The position numbers and the translations under genes were made by a program. This document shows positions 62,215 through 64,000 of a DNA stretch of 64,000 bases, one piece after another. Numbering within the stretch: the first letter of the stretch is position 1; each line of letters begins with the position of its first letter. The stretch is from Microbacterium sp. AB (GTDB taxonomy: Bacteria; Actinomycetota; Actinomycetes; Actinomycetales; Microbacteriaceae), in NCBI RefSeq assembly GCF_032878875.1, contig NZ_CP118157.1, positions 2,666,001-2,730,000 on the forward strand, read 5' to 3'. Below the pieces are notes generated by a model that saw only the letters and a program-made list of their open reading frames with translations, did not search any database and was not told where the DNA came from.

Positions 62215-62856
62215 TCAGCCGGCGCTCGCCAGCGCGATCGTCAGCGTGTCGACGGCAGTCTGCTTGGAGTACTCGTCCGACGTGGGAGTCGTCTGCACGA
62301 GGAACTCGTATCGCAGCTGCACGGTCAGCTCGGTCGCGCTCTCGGACACGGCACCGATCGAGAAGGTCTGCGAGTAGCTGTACGGCGACAGCACGAGGTA
62401 TCCGGGCGCCTCGGTCGACGCGTCGGCCTGATCGGCGAGGGCGTCGCCCGCGTCCGGCACGACCGTCATGCTCACCCGCTGGAGATAGACGCCCTGCCCG
62501 TCGTCGGGCGTGATCGTCGTCGAGAGCGAGAGGCTGACCGGCTTGACCGCGGCGGGGGTCCACCTGTCCATCGTGAGATCGGACCAGTACGTGACCGTGG
62601 CCGTGACCGCGCCGGCCTGGAGCTCCCTCTCCGCGCTGCCCGTCGCGAGGTCGTTGACGACGGGCTCAGGGGACTCCGACACGGCCGGAGCGGTCGCGGC
62701 GTCTCCGAAGGTGCGACCGGGGCTCGGTGCCGCGGACGCCGTCGCCTCGGGCGTCGCCACGGTCTCATCGAGCCACGGCGGCGAGCCGCACCCGGTGGCC
62801 GTCGCGGCGAGCGCAGCGACGAGCGCCGCGCCGGCGACCCTCGTCGTCACGCGCAT
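62215..62856 (-). CDS. Lipoprotein of unknown function (lipoprotein 2)
   Basis: Protein of 213 aa, signal peptide with lipobox LAATATGC near residue 23, a Pro/Ser/Ala spacer, then a beta-rich domain: SLSTTITPDDGQGVYLQRVS, PGYLVLSPYSYSQTFSIGAV and a C-terminal QTAVDTLTIALAS. Blocks VYLQRVSMTVVPDAG and QT..DTL.I parallel VYLSQVSITSTLSPD and QTVYQTLPI of lipoprotein 1, so they share origin. No known family. Convergent with kinase 2. Confidence 0.75.
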   Translation of the reverse strand: MRVTTRVAGAALVAALAATATGCGSPPWLDETVATPEATASAAPSPGRTFGDAATAPAVSESPEPVVNDLATGSAERELQAGAVTATVTYWSDLTMDRWTPAAVKPVSLSLSTTITPDDGQGVYLQRVSMTVVPDAGDALADQADASTEAPGYLVLSPYSYSQTFSIGAVSESATELTVQLRYEFLVQTTPTSDEYSKQTAVDTLTIALASAG

Positions 62857-63006
62857 GACCGGGCGTCCTCCCTCCCCCGCCCGTCAGTCTAGCCACGGCG
62901 CGCTCGTCTCCCCATGGCACCTCACGGTGGGAGGGCGCCGCGCCCGCCGTCCCCGTCCGGGTGCTTCCCGCCGGCGGGGGGGGCGGACGGAGCCGCCCGG
63001 ATGCCG

Positions 63007-63870
63007 TCAGCCGCCGACCTCGTCCGCTCCCCGGCGGTTTCGGGTCTGCTCGGCACGCGCGGCGAGCAGGGCGTCGTCGGGATAGCCGACCTCGCCGAGC
63101 GTGAGGCCGCGCGCTGCGAGGACGGCGAAGGCGCTCGTGCGTTCGAGCGCGTCGCGGATGGCCCGCAGGACTTCGGCCGTGAGCTTCCCCTCCCCCACGG
63201 CGACGCACGCGCCGACGAGGGCGCGCACCATCGAATGGCAGAACGCATCGGCGCGGACGTTCGCGACGAGGACGCCCTGCGCGTCACGATGCCAGTCGAA
63301 CTCGAGCAGCGTGCGGATGGTCGTGGCCTCCGCGCGCGGCTTGCAGTACGCGGCGAAGTCCCACAGCCCGACGAGCCCGCGGGCGGCCTCGTCCATGGCG
63401 TCGGCATCGAGGGCGGCGTGGACGGTCGTCGTGCGGTGGCGCTCCAGGGGGTCGTATCCTGCGACGTCGTCGGCGATGCGGTACTCGTACCGGCGCCAGG
63501 TGGCCGAGAAACGCGCGTCGAAGCCCTCGGGGGCCGTCGACGCGCGCGTGACGGTCACGTCCGGGTACTGGCCGAGCACCCCTCGGAGGCGTCGCGCGAT
63601 CGGCGACGCGGGGTCGTCCGGCTCGGGAGCGCCGCGACGCCGCTGCGTCATCCGCTCCCACGACGACTCGTCGAGGTCGGCGTGCGCGACCTGCCCGCGG
63701 GCGTGCACCCCGGCATCCGTGCGCCCCGCGACGACGAGCTGCACGGGCCCGCCCGCGATCCGGGACAACGCCCCCTCGAGTGCGCCCTGCACCGTCCGGA
63801 GCCCCGGCTGGCGCGCCCATCCGCGGAAATGCGTCCCGTCGTAGGCGATGTCAAGCCGGATGCGCCGCAT
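63007..63870 (-). CDS. truA: tRNA pseudouridine(38-40) synthase
   Basis: Modifies uridines 38-40 in the anticodon stem of many tRNAs. 287 aa. Motifs RIRLDIAYDGTHFRGWARQP, TVQGALEGALSRI, catalytic Asp in VVAGRTDAGVHARGQVAH, RYEYRIADDVAGYDPLER, WDFAAYCKPRAEATTIRTL and FCHSMVRALVGACVAVGEGK. In related actinobacteria truA stands close to rplM; here about 37 kb of transport and surface genes lie between. Confidence 0.97.
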   Translation of the reverse strand: MRRIRLDIAYDGTHFRGWARQPGLRTVQGALEGALSRIAGGPVQLVVAGRTDAGVHARGQVAHADLDESSWERMTQRRRGAPEPDDPASPIARRLRGVLGQYPDVTVTRASTAPEGFDARFSATWRRYEYRIADDVAGYDPLERHRTTTVHAALDADAMDEAARGLVGLWDFAAYCKPRAEATTIRTLLEFDWHRDAQGVLVANVRADAFCHSMVRALVGACVAVGEGKLTAEVLRAIRDALERTSAFAVLAARGLTLGEVGYPDDALLAARAEQTRNRRGADEVGG

Positions 63871-63936
63871 CCGTTCAGCCTATCCGGGCCGGCCCGGGAC
63901 GCGTGCGCGGAGCTGCGCCGCGAGACGGCAGGACGC

Positions 63937-64000
63937 CTACAGCCGGCCGAGGGCGGCGACGACGACGCGGGCCGAGCGCTCGGCGGCGTCGTCGACGTGC
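63937..64000 (-). CDS. C-terminal end of an unidentified gene
   Basis: TAG stop at 63939-63937 closes a minus-strand frame that runs off the window edge; the last residues read HVDDAAERSARVVVAALGRL. High-GC codon use and the frame upstream of truA suggest a real gene, but 20 residues do not allow a family call. It does not look like the C-terminus of L17. Confidence 0.4.
   Translation of the reverse strand, partial: HVDDAAERSARVVVAALGRL

Overview
The window is high-GC bacterial chromosome with dense, ATGA/GTGA-overlapped genes, many GTG starts and many apparent leaderless promoters (a TANNNT -10 box 6-7 bases before the start codon). Together with the set and order of housekeeping genes (glmS, coaA, glmM-rpsI-rplM, truA, all on the minus strand), this points to an actinobacterium, most likely Microbacteriaceae and probably Microbacterium-like. 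That assignment is an inference from gene content; no database was searched. There are no rRNA or tRNA genes, insertion sequences, prophage or CRISPR arrays that I can see.

Layout. (1) 1-775: N-terminal part of glmS. (2) 0.8-14.8 kb: a sugar-acid catabolic region. It holds a tripartite tricarboxylate-type transporter (tctCBA), a divergent LysR regulator, kdgD, a ketoglutarate-semialdehyde-type dehydrogenase, glucarate dehydratase, galactarate/talarate dehydratase, an MFS transporter, a GH106-like glycosidase and a GntR/FadR regulator. Glucarate or galactarate would be turned into 2-oxoglutarate. Three promoters here share the same TTGGAC-N19-TANNNT geometry. (3) 14.8-16.4 kb and onward: coaA, then a five-gene minus-strand operon (RpiR regulator, binding protein, fused permease, ATPase, histidine phosphatase) that looks like an importer of a phosphorylated compound rather than of iron. 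(4) 21.4-25.9 kb: Ppx/GppA, MarR, ribA, then glmM-rpsI-rplM with a good promoter. (5) 26.1-34.1 kb: a dipeptide-type ABC importer diverging from an SfnB/DszC-like flavin oxidoreductase and an NtaA/SnaA/DmoA-type FMN monooxygenase, a scavenging set for an organosulfur or similar compound. (6) 34.1-35.5 kb: VanZ-like and CPBP membrane proteins.

(7) 35.6-52.1 kb: a complete exopolysaccharide locus. A Wzb-like phosphatase and Wzc-like tyrosine kinase precede convergent and divergent blocks with glycosyltransferases, a GT2-GT4 fusion, an acyltransferase, an SGNH esterase, Wzy- and Wzx-like proteins, gmd and fcl for GDP-L-fucose, a DUF4012-type protein and a small wall-anchored protein with an LSPTG sorting signal. 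A perfect 19-bp stem terminator closes it. (8) 52.1-62.9 kb: an unusual signalling and surface-glycan module: two paralogous membrane histidine kinases, a membrane protein with a degenerate GGDEF domain, a membrane-anchored GH6 glycanase, an OmpR-type regulator with a very long linker, a processive GT2 synthase, and two related lipoproteins flanking the second kinase, whose promoter carries a 14-bp perfect palindrome and a leaderless 14-codon leader ORF. This is the least conventional part of the window. (9) 63.0 kb to the end: truA and the last codons of an unidentified gene.
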